Shown here: positions 43,084 to 52,680 of the stretch, piece after piece
How positions within the stretch are numbered: the stretch's first letter is position 1
Layout: every line of letters begins with the position of its first letter
NCBI RefSeq assembly: GCF_900156305.1
Contig: NZ_FTPL01000004.1
Span: 186,001-250,000, forward strand
Direction of reading: 5' to 3'
Length of the DNA stretch: 64,000 nucleotides
Source of the DNA: Edaphobacillus lindanitolerans
GTDB lineage: Bacteria; Bacillota; Bacilli; Bacillales_A; Planococcaceae
Program-made: the position numbers and the translations under genes
The notes under the pieces: generated by a model
Told to the model about the DNA's origin: nothing
Database searches by the model: none
What the model saw: the letters and a program-made list of their open reading frames with translations, nothing else

Positions 43084-43563
43084 CTAGTCAGATATCGTGT
43101 CGTACAGCTCCACATCCACGTTTTCCGCATCCATCCAGCTATTGAATTTTTCGATATGCCATTGGTTTTTTAATCTTGTGTAGTGATGTTCATTGATCCA
43201 TCGGTGCAATTCATCATAGGCATCCATGATCTTTTTGTTGTTCCCCCGGTGTCGGGTGACCGCATACTTTTGAGGCGGCACGGTCAGCGTCACCATATCA
43301 GGCGGGATGTCCTCAACCTCTTCTACTTCAACACAAACCCAATACCCGTCATTGTCATCCTCATCCCCTTCTACAACGAACGCTCCATACTGATGCACCG
43401 GGCTGACAACGCGTTTGATTTCCTTCATTCGTGCGCTTAAACGGGAAGATGCCTTGGGGATTTCATTGATATAGTCGTCACCGGCACACAATACACGGAA
43501 GCCCACCAGCTTGAGTTCATCCAGATCCTTGACCGTCATATCCGGTAATTTGGTTTCTGACAT
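43084..43563 (-). CDS. GyrI-like (AraC effector-binding) domain protein
   Basis: 159 residues. LKLVGFRVLCAGDDYINEIP, then YWVCVEVEEVEDIPPDMVTL and PPQKYAVTRHRG follow the GyrI/SOUL-like ligand-binding fold. ATG 43563 follows GAGGAGGGG. Possibly binds a small hydrophobic ligand. Confidence 0.75.
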   Translation of the reverse strand: MSETKLPDMTVKDLDELKLVGFRVLCAGDDYINEIPKASSRLSARMKEIKRVVSPVHQYGAFVVEGDEDDNDGYWVCVEVEEVEDIPPDMVTLTVPPQKYAVTRHRGNNKKIMDAYDELHRWINEHHYTRLKNQWHIEKFNSWMDAENVDVELYDTISD

Positions 43564-43728
43564 GGCTGCCCCTCCTCTTAAAAAGTGAATTTCGATAAAG
43601 GCACCGGAAACCCTTTTAATGATCAATCCCTTTTATCAGAGTGGAGGAAGTCGTCATGCGCAGCTTTTGATGAACGCGTGTAACCGGATGGTCATCGTGG
43701 TAACTTACAAAGAGAAGGAGTGAGTGTA

Positions 43729-44565
43729 ATGGAGACCGAAAACATCAGACTGAGAGACGGGCTTGAAATCCCGGTGATCGGCTTTGGAACCGTCTTCCTG
43801 AAAGGGAGCGAAGGCGTGCTGGCGATCCGGTCGGCGATCGAGGACGGTTACCGGCTCATCGACTCTGCCTACAATTATGAAAATGAAGGGACGCTCGGAG
43901 AAGCGATCCGGCAAAGCCCCGTCGGCCGGGAAGAACTGATCATTACGTCCAAACTGCCCGGGCGTTACCATGATTATGATGAGGCGCTCAAAGCGATAGA
44001 GGAATCCCTCTACCGGGCACAGCTCGATTATTTTGACCTGTACCTCATCCACTGGCCGAACCCGAAGGAAGGGAAATACGTGGAGGCATGGAAAGCGCTG
44101 ATCGAGGCGAAAAACCGGGGACTTGTGCGATCCATCGGCGTCAGCAATTTCCTGGCGGAGCATCTGGAGCGGCTCGACAAGGAAACCGGAGAGCTGCCGG
44201 TCATCAACCAGATCGAAATGCACCCGTTCTTCAACCAGGCTTCCCAACGGAAATGGCATGAGGAACACGGCATCGTCACCGAAGCGTGGAGCCCGCTTTT
44301 CCGCGGCCGGGGCATGCTGAGCCACGAGACCCTCCTGGCGCTTTCAGAGCAATACGGCAAGACGCCGGCCCAGATTGTCCTTCGATGGCATCATCAACAT
44401 GGCGCCGTGACGATTCCCCGATCCTCTTCACCCGAACGCCAGCGGGAGAACCTGTCGATCTTCGACTTCGAATTAAGCGGGGAGGACATGGGGAAAATCG
44501 ACGGTCTGAGCAGTCCGGACGGCAGGATTGACGGGCAGGATCCCGCTGTCTATCAGGAGTTCTGA
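43729..44565 (+). CDS. Aldo/keto reductase
   Basis: 278 residues. AKR signatures: GYRLIDSAYNYENEGTLGEA (catalytic D, Y), K of ITSKLP, LIHWPNP and IPRSSSPERQRENLSIF (NADPH). Reduces aldehydes or ketones; physiological substrate unknown. GAAGGAG before ATG. Confidence 0.93.
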   Translation: METENIRLRDGLEIPVIGFGTVFLKGSEGVLAIRSAIEDGYRLIDSAYNYENEGTLGEAIRQSPVGREELIITSKLPGRYHDYDEALKAIEESLYRAQLDYFDLYLIHWPNPKEGKYVEAWKALIEAKNRGLVRSIGVSNFLAEHLERLDKETGELPVINQIEMHPFFNQASQRKWHEEHGIVTEAWSPLFRGRGMLSHETLLALSEQYGKTPAQIVLRWHHQHGAVTIPRSSSPERQRENLSIFDFELSGEDMGKIDGLSSPDGRIDGQDPAVYQEF

Positions 44566-44686
44566 CAGTCATAGGCTGAATGACGGCTGTATGCCGGGTT
44601 CGTGGGATTCCTCCCGTGAAGGTTTCAGCATAAGTGGTATTTAAAGACCATGGGAAGAATAAAAAGAAGTGTCCGAGTAAGTTTCG

Positions 44687-44721
44687 CGTCCGGTCTGTCT
44701 CCATGGCAGCCGGGCGTTTTT
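44687..44721 (+). terminator. Terminator
   Basis: CGTCCGG / CCGGGCG then T5. Apart from this, the 314 bases between the reductase and yunF hold nothing I can identify. Confidence 0.65.
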
Positions 44722-44879
44722 AAACCATGATCTCTGCAAAAATATGTCTATTGAGGGCTGCCTGATCTCTCCCGGCTGCGCCCGCTGTTCAGCTGGTTGC
44801 CGGGGCAGCCGCCGATGGGGTGAGGATGCAGGAATATGATAAGATTGTGATGACTTGGTGGGAAGGAGCGGATTTGGGG

Positions 44880-45746
44880 ATGATCAAAGTGGGATTGACC
44901 GGCTGGGGGGACCATCCGGACGTGTACAGCCCGGCCTCGAAAAAGACGGAGAAGCTGCAGGACTATAGCGGGCATTTCCCGGTCGTGGAACTGGACTCCA
45001 CGTTTTACGCGATCCAGCCGGAAAGGAACATCCGGAAGTGGATCGGCGAGACGCCCGACGGCTTCGGCTTCATTACAAAGGCCTACCAGGGCATGACGGG
45101 GCATCATCGCGGACGGCTTCCGTACGAATCAGAAGAAGAGATGTACGATCTGTTCCGGCTGTCGATCGGGCCGCTGGCAGAGGCGGGCAGGCTGCCGATG
45201 GTGCTGGCACAGTACCCGCCCTGGTTCGACTGTACGAAAGAGAACGTCGGTGTCCTGCGGCGGCTGAGGGAGCGCCTGGACGGAATCGACGTGGCGGTCG
45301 AATTCCGGCACCAATCGTGGTATTCGGACAAGTACCGGGAAGGGACGATCAAGTTCCTGCAAGAGCAACACTTCATCCACTCGGTATGCGACGAACCTCA
45401 GGCGGGCGATGGGAGCATCCCGTTCGTCCCTGCAGCCACCCGCGGGGACAAGACGCTCGTCCGCCTGCATGGCCGCAACTCGGCCGGCTGGACGGCAAAT
45501 GGGCGCGACGATAAGAAATGGCGGGAGGTCCGATACCTGTACGATTACCGCGATGACGAACTGGAGGAAATACTCGGCGGCGTCAAGAAGGTCCAGGAAC
45601 AGTGCGAGGACGTCTATGTCGTCTTCAACAACAACTCCGGCGGACACGCGGCGGAAAACGCCAAGCGGTTCATGAAGCTTGCGGGAATCGATCCGCAAGG
45701 CCCCGGCGGACGGCAGCTTGACCTGTTCGGCAAGGGGGACTGGTGA
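44880..45746 (+). CDS. yunF: DUF72 (YecE-like) protein, YunF type
   Basis: 288 residues. IKVGLTGWGDHPDVY, FPVVELDSTFYAIQPERNIR, WFDCTKENVGVLRRL, AVEFRHQSWY, DVYVVFNNNSGGHAAENAKR are DUF72 TIM-barrel markers. Function unknown; possibly nucleic-acid or metal enzyme. Translationally linked to yunE as in B. subtilis order. TTG 44874 is an alternative start. Confidence 0.88.
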   Translation: MIKVGLTGWGDHPDVYSPASKKTEKLQDYSGHFPVVELDSTFYAIQPERNIRKWIGETPDGFGFITKAYQGMTGHHRGRLPYESEEEMYDLFRLSIGPLAEAGRLPMVLAQYPPWFDCTKENVGVLRRLRERLDGIDVAVEFRHQSWYSDKYREGTIKFLQEQHFIHSVCDEPQAGDGSIPFVPAATRGDKTLVRLHGRNSAGWTANGRDDKKWREVRYLYDYRDDELEEILGGVKKVQEQCEDVYVVFNNNSGGHAAENAKRFMKLAGIDPQGPGGRQLDLFGKGDW

Positions 45747-46570
45747 TGGAGTACGTCATCCTGGCCGCGGCCGCGCTCCTGTCGGGGATCGTGGGGGCGC
45801 TCGTCGGGCTCGGGGGCGGCATCATCCTCGTACCGGCCGCACTTTACTTCGGCATCACGCTCGGTCTTGTACCGGGGCTGACGCCGCAAAAGATTGTCGG
45901 CCTGTCGGTCATCATGATGATCTTCACCGGCCTGTCATCGACCCTTTCCTATATGAAGTCAAAGACGGTGGACTACAGAAGCGGACTGATCTTCTTCGCG
46001 GGCAGCGTCCCGGGGACGATCCTCGGTGCCTACGTGAACAAAGGGCTCGATCTTCCGTCGTTCAACCTGTACTTCGGCATTCTGCTGCTCATCCTGTCCA
46101 CGCTGCTCCTCGTCCGAAAATACTTGAAGCCGGTCAGGTGGTTCACAGACCGCGGGCAAAAGCGGGAATACATAGACCGGGAGGGTAATAGGCATGTATA
46201 CGGCTATCCCGTTCCATTCGCTCTTCTTCTGACATTCGTGGTCGGCTTCACTTCAGGGTTGTTCGGGATCGGTGGAGGATCGATCATCGTGCCGGCGATG
46301 ATCCTGCTGTTCCTCTTCCCGCCGCATCTTGCGGTCGGGACGTCCATGTTCATGGTGTTCCTGTCTGCGCTCGTCAACTCGGTGAGTCATATCACGCTCG
46401 GCAACGTGCCTTGGCTGTACACGCTTCCCGTCATCCCGGCGGCATACATCGGGGCGAAGGCCGGAGCCGCGCTCAACAAGCGGCTCAATTCCGAACTGCT
46501 CGTCACCGCGCTCCGGTTCATTCTGCTTCTGATGGGAATCCGTTCGATCTATGAGGGGATATGGGGTTGA
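45746..46570 (+). CDS. yunE: TauE/SafE family permease, YunE
   Basis: 274 residues, eight or so membrane helices; two repeats with GALVGLGGGIILVPAAL and GLFGIGGGSIIVPAMI. Predicted sulfur-anion exporter/importer. AAGGGGG before ATG 45746. Confidence 0.92.
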   Translation: MEYVILAAAALLSGIVGALVGLGGGIILVPAALYFGITLGLVPGLTPQKIVGLSVIMMIFTGLSSTLSYMKSKTVDYRSGLIFFAGSVPGTILGAYVNKGLDLPSFNLYFGILLLILSTLLLVRKYLKPVRWFTDRGQKREYIDREGNRHVYGYPVPFALLLTFVVGFTSGLFGIGGGSIIVPAMILLFLFPPHLAVGTSMFMVFLSALVNSVSHITLGNVPWLYTLPVIPAAYIGAKAGAALNKRLNSELLVTALRFILLLMGIRSIYEGIWG

Positions 46571-46577
46571 AACCGAC

Positions 46578-47951
46578 ATGAACGAAATCATTCATATTTA
46601 TCATACAAACGATCTGCACAGCCATTTTGAGAAGTGGCCGAGGATCCGGGAGTTCCTTGAAGGACGGAGAAGGGAGCATGAGGCCGCGGGCGAGACGTGC
46701 TTCCTGTTCGACATCGGAGATCATCTGGACCGCTCCCACCCGTATACCGAAGCGACGCTCGGCCGCGGGAACACGGAGATCCTTGAGGAGGCGGGCTTCG
46801 ACGCAGTCACGATCGGGAACAATGAGGGGATTACACTGGCACAGCCTGACCTCGACCGGCTGTATGCAGGTGCCGCATTCCCTGTCGTCCTCGGCAACTT
46901 GATGTATGAGGACGGTTCTGTTCCCGGCTGGGCTTCGGCCGAAGCGTTTCTCACAACGGCTTCCGGTGTGAGGATCGGCCTGATCGGGGCGACGGCCGAC
47001 TTCACCTCCTCCTACGAAAGCCTCGGCTGGAGGGTCGCCAAGCCGGGAACATGGCTGGCGGATGCGGCGCCAGAGGTGAAGAGACAGTGTGATGTACTCG
47101 TATGCCTTTCTCATATGGGGTCTACTGCGGATGACCGTCTGGCAGAGGAGGCGGGGGATGCGGTGGACGTCATCCTGGGCGCCCATACCCATCATGTCTA
47201 CCCGGAAGGCCGCCGGATCGGGAAGACGCTGATCGGCGCTGCGGGGAAGTGGGGACAGTACGTCGGGGAAGTCACACTGACCGTTGATACCGGAACCGGC
47301 GAGGTCATCGGGTCGAGTGCAACGGTGTACGATACGGACACGCTCGTCCCTCCTGCGGATGACCGGTCGTTTGATGCCGGTCTCCGGAAAGAGGCTGCCG
47401 TCCTCATGGGCGACCCGGTGTTCGTCAATCCGTCCCCGCTGCCGGGAAGCTGGGACCATCCTTCGCCTCTCTCCAAATTTTTCTCGGACGCGCTCAGGAT
47501 CCATACGAACGCAGACTGTGCGATGTACAACGCCGGGATCTTCCTCGGCGGACTGGGGGAGGGCGGAGTGTCCGGGATGGATCTGCATGAACTGATGCCC
47601 CACCCGATCAATCCGTGCATCGTGCTGCTGAACGGGACGGAGCTGGAAGAGGCCTATGAGCTGAGCCTCGATCCGGAATGGCCGGAGATCCGGCTGCGCG
47701 GCCTCGGATTCAGGGGCAAAGTGATGGGGACGATGATCCATCACCGGCTCTGCCGTGCGGAAGACGGCCGGCTGATGGTCGGAGACCGTCCGGTGGAACC
47801 TCATGCGATATACCGGCTCGCCACGCTGGATCTGTTCACGTACGGGTTCTTTTTCCCGGCATTCAAGCAGCTCCCGAAAGAATATTACATGCCGGAGTTC
47901 ATCCGGGACGTGCTCAGGGAACATGCCGTGCGCATGTTTGGCCGGTCATAA
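46578..47951 (+). CDS. yunD: 5'-nucleotidase/metallophosphoesterase family, YunD
   Basis: 457 residues. Metallophosphatase motifs IYHTNDLHSHFE, DIGDHLDRS, IGNNEG, LSHMG, GAHTHH, then a 5'-nucleotidase C-terminal domain. No signal peptide, so cytoplasmic, as YunD. Overlapped by the end of yunE; the start MNEIIH is chosen by homology. Confidence 0.9.
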   Translation: MNEIIHIYHTNDLHSHFEKWPRIREFLEGRRREHEAAGETCFLFDIGDHLDRSHPYTEATLGRGNTEILEEAGFDAVTIGNNEGITLAQPDLDRLYAGAAFPVVLGNLMYEDGSVPGWASAEAFLTTASGVRIGLIGATADFTSSYESLGWRVAKPGTWLADAAPEVKRQCDVLVCLSHMGSTADDRLAEEAGDAVDVILGAHTHHVYPEGRRIGKTLIGAAGKWGQYVGEVTLTVDTGTGEVIGSSATVYDTDTLVPPADDRSFDAGLRKEAAVLMGDPVFVNPSPLPGSWDHPSPLSKFFSDALRIHTNADCAMYNAGIFLGGLGEGGVSGMDLHELMPHPINPCIVLLNGTELEEAYELSLDPEWPEIRLRGLGFRGKVMGTMIHHRLCRAEDGRLMVGDRPVEPHAIYRLATLDLFTYGFFFPAFKQLPKEYYMPEFIRDVLREHAVRMFGRS

Positions 47952-47992
47952 CCGCCGCCCTCTGCCCATACGATGGGGCAGGGGGATTTTTA

Positions 47993-48760
47993 TTGAAGTT
48001 TCCGCATGCGCGCAGGAGGAAGCTGCGCACCCGGACGGGAAGGAGGCGCCTGCTGCCCCTCCTCCTGCCGCTCAGTCTCGTCCTGATGGTTGCCCTGTTC
48101 GTCTATTTCAATCAGCGGCTGGCTCCGGCACTCACCGACTATGCGGAGGTCCAGACGACCAAAATCGCCTCGGAAGTCATTGCCAAGGCGCTCGATACTA
48201 AAGCGAAGATCGATATCAACGAGATCATCGAATACGTCCCGTCCGACCAGTCCGAGGTGGTCACGGCCAAGCTGAACACGGAGATCATCAACCGCTTTGT
48301 CGCGGAGACCCACAGCCTCGTCTCGGATTATCTGGATAAGGCGGAGGCGGGCGAGCTCAGTGCGCTTCCGAAGCTGGAGAATATCGAATATGACGTGGAG
48401 ACGATGAAAGACCGGGACGGAATCGTCTTCTTCGTCCCGTTGTCGCAGGCGATCGGCATGCCGATGCTCGGGAACCTGGGTCCGAAGATCCCCGTCCGCT
48501 TCCATGTGATCGGCAACGTTCATACGGATCCCAAGACGGAAATCCGGGAATTCGGGATCAACAACGCGCTCGTCGAGGTCACGGCGACGATTCAGGTGAA
48601 TGTCCAGATCATCGTTCCGTTCGCATCCAAGACGGCCCAGATCGAACAGCGGATACCCATCGCCATCGGACTCGTACAGGGACAGGTTCCCCACATTTTC
48701 AACAAAGGCAATGTGGATCCTCCGTCCATCGAGGTGCCGATCCCGCTTCCGGAAGATTAA
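47993..48760 (+). CDS. yunB: Sporulation protein YunB
   Basis: 255 residues from TTG behind AGGGGG. Basic N-terminus, one membrane helix (LLPLSLVLMVALFVYF), then an external domain including VFFVPLSQAIGMPMLGNLGP and FASKTAQIEQRIPIAIGLVQG. YunB is a SigE-dependent sporulation protein in B. subtilis, supporting a spore-forming ancestry for the host. Confidence 0.9.
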   Translation: MKFPHARRRKLRTRTGRRRLLPLLLPLSLVLMVALFVYFNQRLAPALTDYAEVQTTKIASEVIAKALDTKAKIDINEIIEYVPSDQSEVVTAKLNTEIINRFVAETHSLVSDYLDKAEAGELSALPKLENIEYDVETMKDRDGIVFFVPLSQAIGMPMLGNLGPKIPVRFHVIGNVHTDPKTEIREFGINNALVEVTATIQVNVQIIVPFASKTAQIEQRIPIAIGLVQGQVPHIFNKGNVDPPSIEVPIPLPED

Positions 48761-48824
48761 ACAGGGGCTTGCAAAATAGAAGCGGCTCTGCTATTCTAAA
48801 AGACATTAATAAGAATATCGATTG

Positions 48825-48998
48825 GGTAGAGGCCGCAATCGCTTATGAGTAACCCACGTGAGTTTGACAGCTATGACCGTGCGTAAAAGGAAGCATTGCC
48901 GAAGTGGACCGGAAAGTCAGAGAAGGTCCGCTGGGGCCATTCCGAACAGGAATGGCACTGTCATGCGGGACGGGAAACCGTCCGCATGGAGAGCTACA
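48825..48998 (+). promoter_or_regulatory. Lysine riboswitch (L box)
   Basis: Contains the conserved blocks GTAGAGGCCGC, GAGTAACCC, GCCGAAGTGG, GCTGGGGCC, GGCACTGTC and GGAGAGCTAC, the last closing P1. Followed by an expression-platform terminator, so lysine should stop transcription of the NhaC-type gene. Confidence 0.9.
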
Positions 48999-49043
48999 GA
49001 TCGTACGTTGTAATGATTTATATTCCAACTGACGAACAGTAGT

Positions 49044-49089
49044 CGGCCGGCTTCCTTTTGCGCACATGCGCAGGATGCCGGCCGTTTTT
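49044..49089 (+). terminator. Riboswitch-controlled terminator
   Basis: CGGCCGGC / GCCGGCCG with inner GCGC...GCGC, then T5. Confidence 0.9.
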
Positions 49090-49131
49090 GCTTTTTAAGA
49101 AGCCTCTCCCCTCGGAATGGAGGAATGGAAC

Positions 49132-50733
49132 ATGTCAGGTACCATCTTTTCGATACTGCCGCCGCTCATTGCCATCGTGATGGTGCTCATCACGAAACGT
49201 GTGCTCGTTTCTCTCGGAGCCGGGATTGTCGCCGGCGCACTCATCGCCGCCTCCTTCAATCCGGGAGGTTCCCTGTCCACGCTCTGGAAGGCCTTTACGG
49301 TCAGCTTCTGGGACGGCGGGCTGAACACCTATAATATTTTCATCATGCTGTTCGTTTTGCTTCTCGGTGTGATCACCGCCTTTGTAAGTCTTTCGGGAGG
49401 CAGCCGGGCATTTGCCGAATGGGCGACAAAACGAATCCGCACCCGCCGCGGCGCAAAGCTTCTTGCCGCATTTCTCGGGATCCTGATCTTCGTCGATGAT
49501 TATTTCAACGCGCTGGCGGTAGGCCAGATCGCCCGTCCGATCACCGACAAGCACAAAATATCCCGGGCGAAGCTTGCTTACTTCATCGATTCCACGTCTG
49601 CTCCGGTCTGCGCCATTGCGCCGGTTTCCAGCTGGGGTGCCTATCTCATCGGCATCATCGGGACGATCCTGGCCGGTGCGACCGCGGTCAGCTATACACC
49701 GCTGCAGGCATTCCTGCTGATGATTCCGATGAACTTCTATGTGCTGGCCACGCTCGTGTTCGTTTTCTTTGCCGCGATCAGCAGCAACTTCGACTTCGGC
49801 GAAATGCGCAGGCACGAGCGCCGGGCACTGGAGACCGGCGAGCTGTTCGATCCGTCCAAACAGATTCCAGGAGAGCTGAAGGAAGAGTTTCCTGTCCACA
49901 ATCATGGGAGGGTCATTGATCTCGTTCTGCCGATCGTTCTGCTCGTTGCCGTTACCTTCGGCGGGATGTTCATCACCGGATATCGTGCAAGCATCGCCGA
50001 ATACGGCCGTGCGGACATCTGGACCATCTTCGAAATGACCGATGTATCGATTTCCCTGCTCACGGGCGGAATTGCGGGCGTCCTTGTTGCCGCCCTGCTG
50101 TACGCTGCCCAGATGAAACGGAATGAAACCGCCCGTTATTCGTATATCGGAACGGCGTTCATCAGCGGCATCAAAGCGATGATGCCGGCCGTCTCGATTC
50201 TCGTCTTCGCGTGGGCGCTCACTTATCTGATCGGTGAGCTGGAAACGGGTGCTTTCCTCTCGGGCGTGGTCCAGAGCGCAAACGTTCCGGTGATCCTGCT
50301 GCCGGCGATCATGTTCATCCTTGCCGGTGTCATGGCATTTGCGACGGGCACATCCTGGGGATCATTCGGCATCCTGCTCCCGATAGCGGGACAGGTCATG
50401 CTCGATGCAGCACCGGAGCTGCTGCTGGCCTCCCTTGCCGCCGTTCTCGGGGGCGCCGTCTTCGGCGATCATTGCTCGCCGATTTCCGATTCGACGATCA
50501 TGTCCTCCACGGGGGCCGGGTCCAACCACATTGACCATGTGTCCACCCAGATGCCCTATGCGCTGATGAGCGCGGGAATCTCGGCAATTGGCTATGTCGT
50601 CCTCGGCGTGACCGATTCGGTCTGGGCAGGGATCCTTTCTGTGGTCGTCATGCTGGCAGCTGTCATTTGGTTCTGGGCATACAAAGGCCGGGCCATCACG
50701 CCGTCGGTGGCCGGGCAACAATCAGGAGATTAA
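49132..50733 (+). CDS. NhaC-family transporter, likely lysine
   Basis: 533 residues, about 11-12 membrane helices. NhaC markers ILIFVDDYFNALAVGQIARP, IDSTSAPVCAIAPVSSWGAY, FATGTSWGSFGILLPIAG, FGDHCSPISDSTIMSSTGAG. The upstream L box indicates lysine transport rather than Na+/H+ exchange, as proposed for LysW-type members. ATG 49132 follows GGAGG. Confidence 0.9.
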   Translation: MSGTIFSILPPLIAIVMVLITKRVLVSLGAGIVAGALIAASFNPGGSLSTLWKAFTVSFWDGGLNTYNIFIMLFVLLLGVITAFVSLSGGSRAFAEWATKRIRTRRGAKLLAAFLGILIFVDDYFNALAVGQIARPITDKHKISRAKLAYFIDSTSAPVCAIAPVSSWGAYLIGIIGTILAGATAVSYTPLQAFLLMIPMNFYVLATLVFVFFAAISSNFDFGEMRRHERRALETGELFDPSKQIPGELKEEFPVHNHGRVIDLVLPIVLLVAVTFGGMFITGYRASIAEYGRADIWTIFEMTDVSISLLTGGIAGVLVAALLYAAQMKRNETARYSYIGTAFISGIKAMMPAVSILVFAWALTYLIGELETGAFLSGVVQSANVPVILLPAIMFILAGVMAFATGTSWGSFGILLPIAGQVMLDAAPELLLASLAAVLGGAVFGDHCSPISDSTIMSSTGAGSNHIDHVSTQMPYALMSAGISAIGYVVLGVTDSVWAGILSVVVMLAAVIWFWAYKGRAITPSVAGQQSGD

Positions 50734-50740
50734 GGCTTTA

Positions 50741-50765
50741 GGCAGGGAAGTGCCCCTGCCTTTTG
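50741..50765 (+). terminator. Terminator
   Basis: GGCAGGG / CCCTGCC then TTTTG. Confidence 0.8.
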
Positions 50766-50802
50766 TTGTGTCTGCGAAAAGAGTCGAAAAATAAAAAATG
50801 CT

Positions 50803-50831
50803 TTGACTTCATATTTTCAGGACGTTATACT
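50803..50831 (+). promoter_or_regulatory. Sigma-A promoter of the NSS transporter
   Basis: TTGACT, 17 bp, TATACT. Confidence 0.78.
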
Positions 50832-50905
50832 TACAATAAGTTATAGAAATATCTGAAAATATAAAATCCTGTCTCTGAAAGGAGCGGGAGAAAAGGGGGA
50901 ACATC

Positions 50906-52429
50906 ATGGAACAGCGTTCGCAGTGGGGCACAAGGGCGGGGTTCATCCTGGCCGCCGTCGGTTCTGCGGTCGGACTCGGAAACATCTGGCGGTTTCCGTA
51001 CGTCGCCTATGAAAATGGCGGCGGTGCATTTTTCATCCCGTACTTATTCGCTCTTTTGACCGCCGGTATTCCGATCCTGGTCATGGAATTCACACTCGGC
51101 CAGAAATATCGGGGTTCGGCACCGCTCTCATTCTTCAGATTGGAAGGAAAAAAGGCCGAGTGGCTCGGTTGGTGGGGAATCTTCGTATCCTTCGCAATTT
51201 CCACCTATTATGCGGTCATCATTGCCTGGGCCATGAAGTATACGGTTTACTCTGTCGGCCAGCAATGGGGGACCGACACGGAGGGCTTCCTCTTCGGCAC
51301 TGTTTTGAACCTTGCCGATACGCCGGGACAGACCGGCGGGTTCGTGCCGGGTGTGCTCATCCCGCTGATCCTCGTCTGGGTCATCGTCTTCGGCATCCTA
51401 TTTGCCGGCGTCAAAAAGGGGATCGAGCTGGCAAACCGGATTTTCATTCCGACACTTGTCATCGTGTTCCTGCTCGTCGTGATCCGCGCGGTCACGCTTC
51501 CGGGAGCGCTGACAGGGCTGGATGCGTTCTTCAAGCCGGATCTCAGCCAGCTGGCGAACGGAACGGTCTGGGTCGCGGCTTACGGGCATATTTTCTTCAG
51601 CCTGTCGATTGCCTTTGCGATCATGATCACTTATTCCAGTTACCTGCCGCGCAAATCGGACATTACGAACAACGCATTCATCACGGGCTTTGCCAATTCC
51701 GGATTTGAACTTCTCGCCGGGATCGGGATTTTTGCAGCGCTCGGCTTCATGGCCGTCCAGAATGACGTGGCGGTCTCGGAAGTCGCGTCCGCAGGCGTCG
51801 GCCTGGCATTCGCGGTGTTCCCGCAGATCATCAACGAATTCCCGGGGCTGAACGGCCTGTTCGGCGTCCTGTTCTTCCTGTCGCTCGTCCTGGCCGGGCT
51901 CACCTCGCTCATCTCCATCTGTGAAACATACGTAGCGGGACTGTCCGAGAAATTCGGAATTTCCCGGAGCAAGGCCGTCCTGTTCGGGGCCGGGCTTGCA
52001 TCGATCGTGTCGCTTCTGTTCGCGACACGCGGGGGTCTCTACTTCCTCGATGCGGTCGACTACTTTATCAACCAGTTCGGTGTGGCGGCGATCGGTCTCG
52101 TCGAAGTGATTGCCGTGGCCTGGGTGTTCCGCAAACTGGATCTCTTCAAGACTCATGCCGACTCGATGTCGGATATCCGCCTCGGCGGGTGGTGGAAGTT
52201 CTCGCTCATGTTCATTACGCCGATCGTGCTCGGGTATATGATGTTCGACCTGCTCCGCACCAACCTCGGAAAGCGGTTTGATAATCCGACCGGCAACTAT
52301 GAAGGATACTCGGATGCTTTCATCATGGGGGCCGGCTGGTCGGTGGCCATCGCGGCGCTCGTCCTCGGCATCGTATTCACATTCTTCAAATGGAACGGCC
52401 GGGCACTCCAGCCGTATGACAAAGACTGA
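50906..52429 (+). CDS. Sodium-dependent NSS/SNF transporter
   Basis: 507 residues, 12 membrane helices. N-terminal RAGFILAAVGSAVGLGNIWRFPY is the NSS hallmark with Na+-binding backbone; SLSIAFAIMITYSSYL in TM6-7. Amino-acid importer, probably alanine/methionine type given the MetS partner. Confidence 0.93.
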   Translation: MEQRSQWGTRAGFILAAVGSAVGLGNIWRFPYVAYENGGGAFFIPYLFALLTAGIPILVMEFTLGQKYRGSAPLSFFRLEGKKAEWLGWWGIFVSFAISTYYAVIIAWAMKYTVYSVGQQWGTDTEGFLFGTVLNLADTPGQTGGFVPGVLIPLILVWVIVFGILFAGVKKGIELANRIFIPTLVIVFLLVVIRAVTLPGALTGLDAFFKPDLSQLANGTVWVAAYGHIFFSLSIAFAIMITYSSYLPRKSDITNNAFITGFANSGFELLAGIGIFAALGFMAVQNDVAVSEVASAGVGLAFAVFPQIINEFPGLNGLFGVLFFLSLVLAGLTSLISICETYVAGLSEKFGISRSKAVLFGAGLASIVSLLFATRGGLYFLDAVDYFINQFGVAAIGLVEVIAVAWVFRKLDLFKTHADSMSDIRLGGWWKFSLMFITPIVLGYMMFDLLRTNLGKRFDNPTGNYEGYSDAFIMGAGWSVAIAALVLGIVFTFFKWNGRALQPYDKD

Positions 52430-52446
52430 GAGAAGGGGGAACAGTC

Positions 52447-52551
52447 ATGAGCGGATCAGCGATTTTCATGATGATCGTCGGCATCCTGATCATCTGGGGG
52501 GGACTTGCGGCAAGCATTGCCAACGCAGTCGCAAAATCCCGGAACCGATAA
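52447..52551 (+). CDS. MetS-type small subunit of NSS transporter
   Basis: 34 residues: one membrane helix MSGSAIFMMIVGILIIWGG then ANAVAKSRNR, the MetS/NSS small-subunit pattern. AAGGGGGAA site; always follows the large subunit, as here. Confidence 0.88.
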   Translation: MSGSAIFMMIVGILIIWGGLAASIANAVAKSRNR

Positions 52552-52552
52552 A

Positions 52553-52583
52553 GAAAAGCGTCCCGATTCGGGGCGCTTTTCAT
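52553..52583 (+). terminator. Terminator
   Basis: AAAAGCGTCCCG / CGGGGCGCTTTT with ATT loop. Confidence 0.88.
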
Positions 52584-52680
52584 TTTCACCGGCCCCCGCG
52601 CTTCTTGTCGGCTCCGCCGCCTTATGGTACATTGGCAACAGTGAGCATCTATATCTAAGAGAGAAATGGAGCCGATGGGG

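Noticed and set aside
44566-44879. Possible RNA gene in the 314-base gap before yunF
   Set aside because: Apart from one terminator I found no strong structure or promoter pair.
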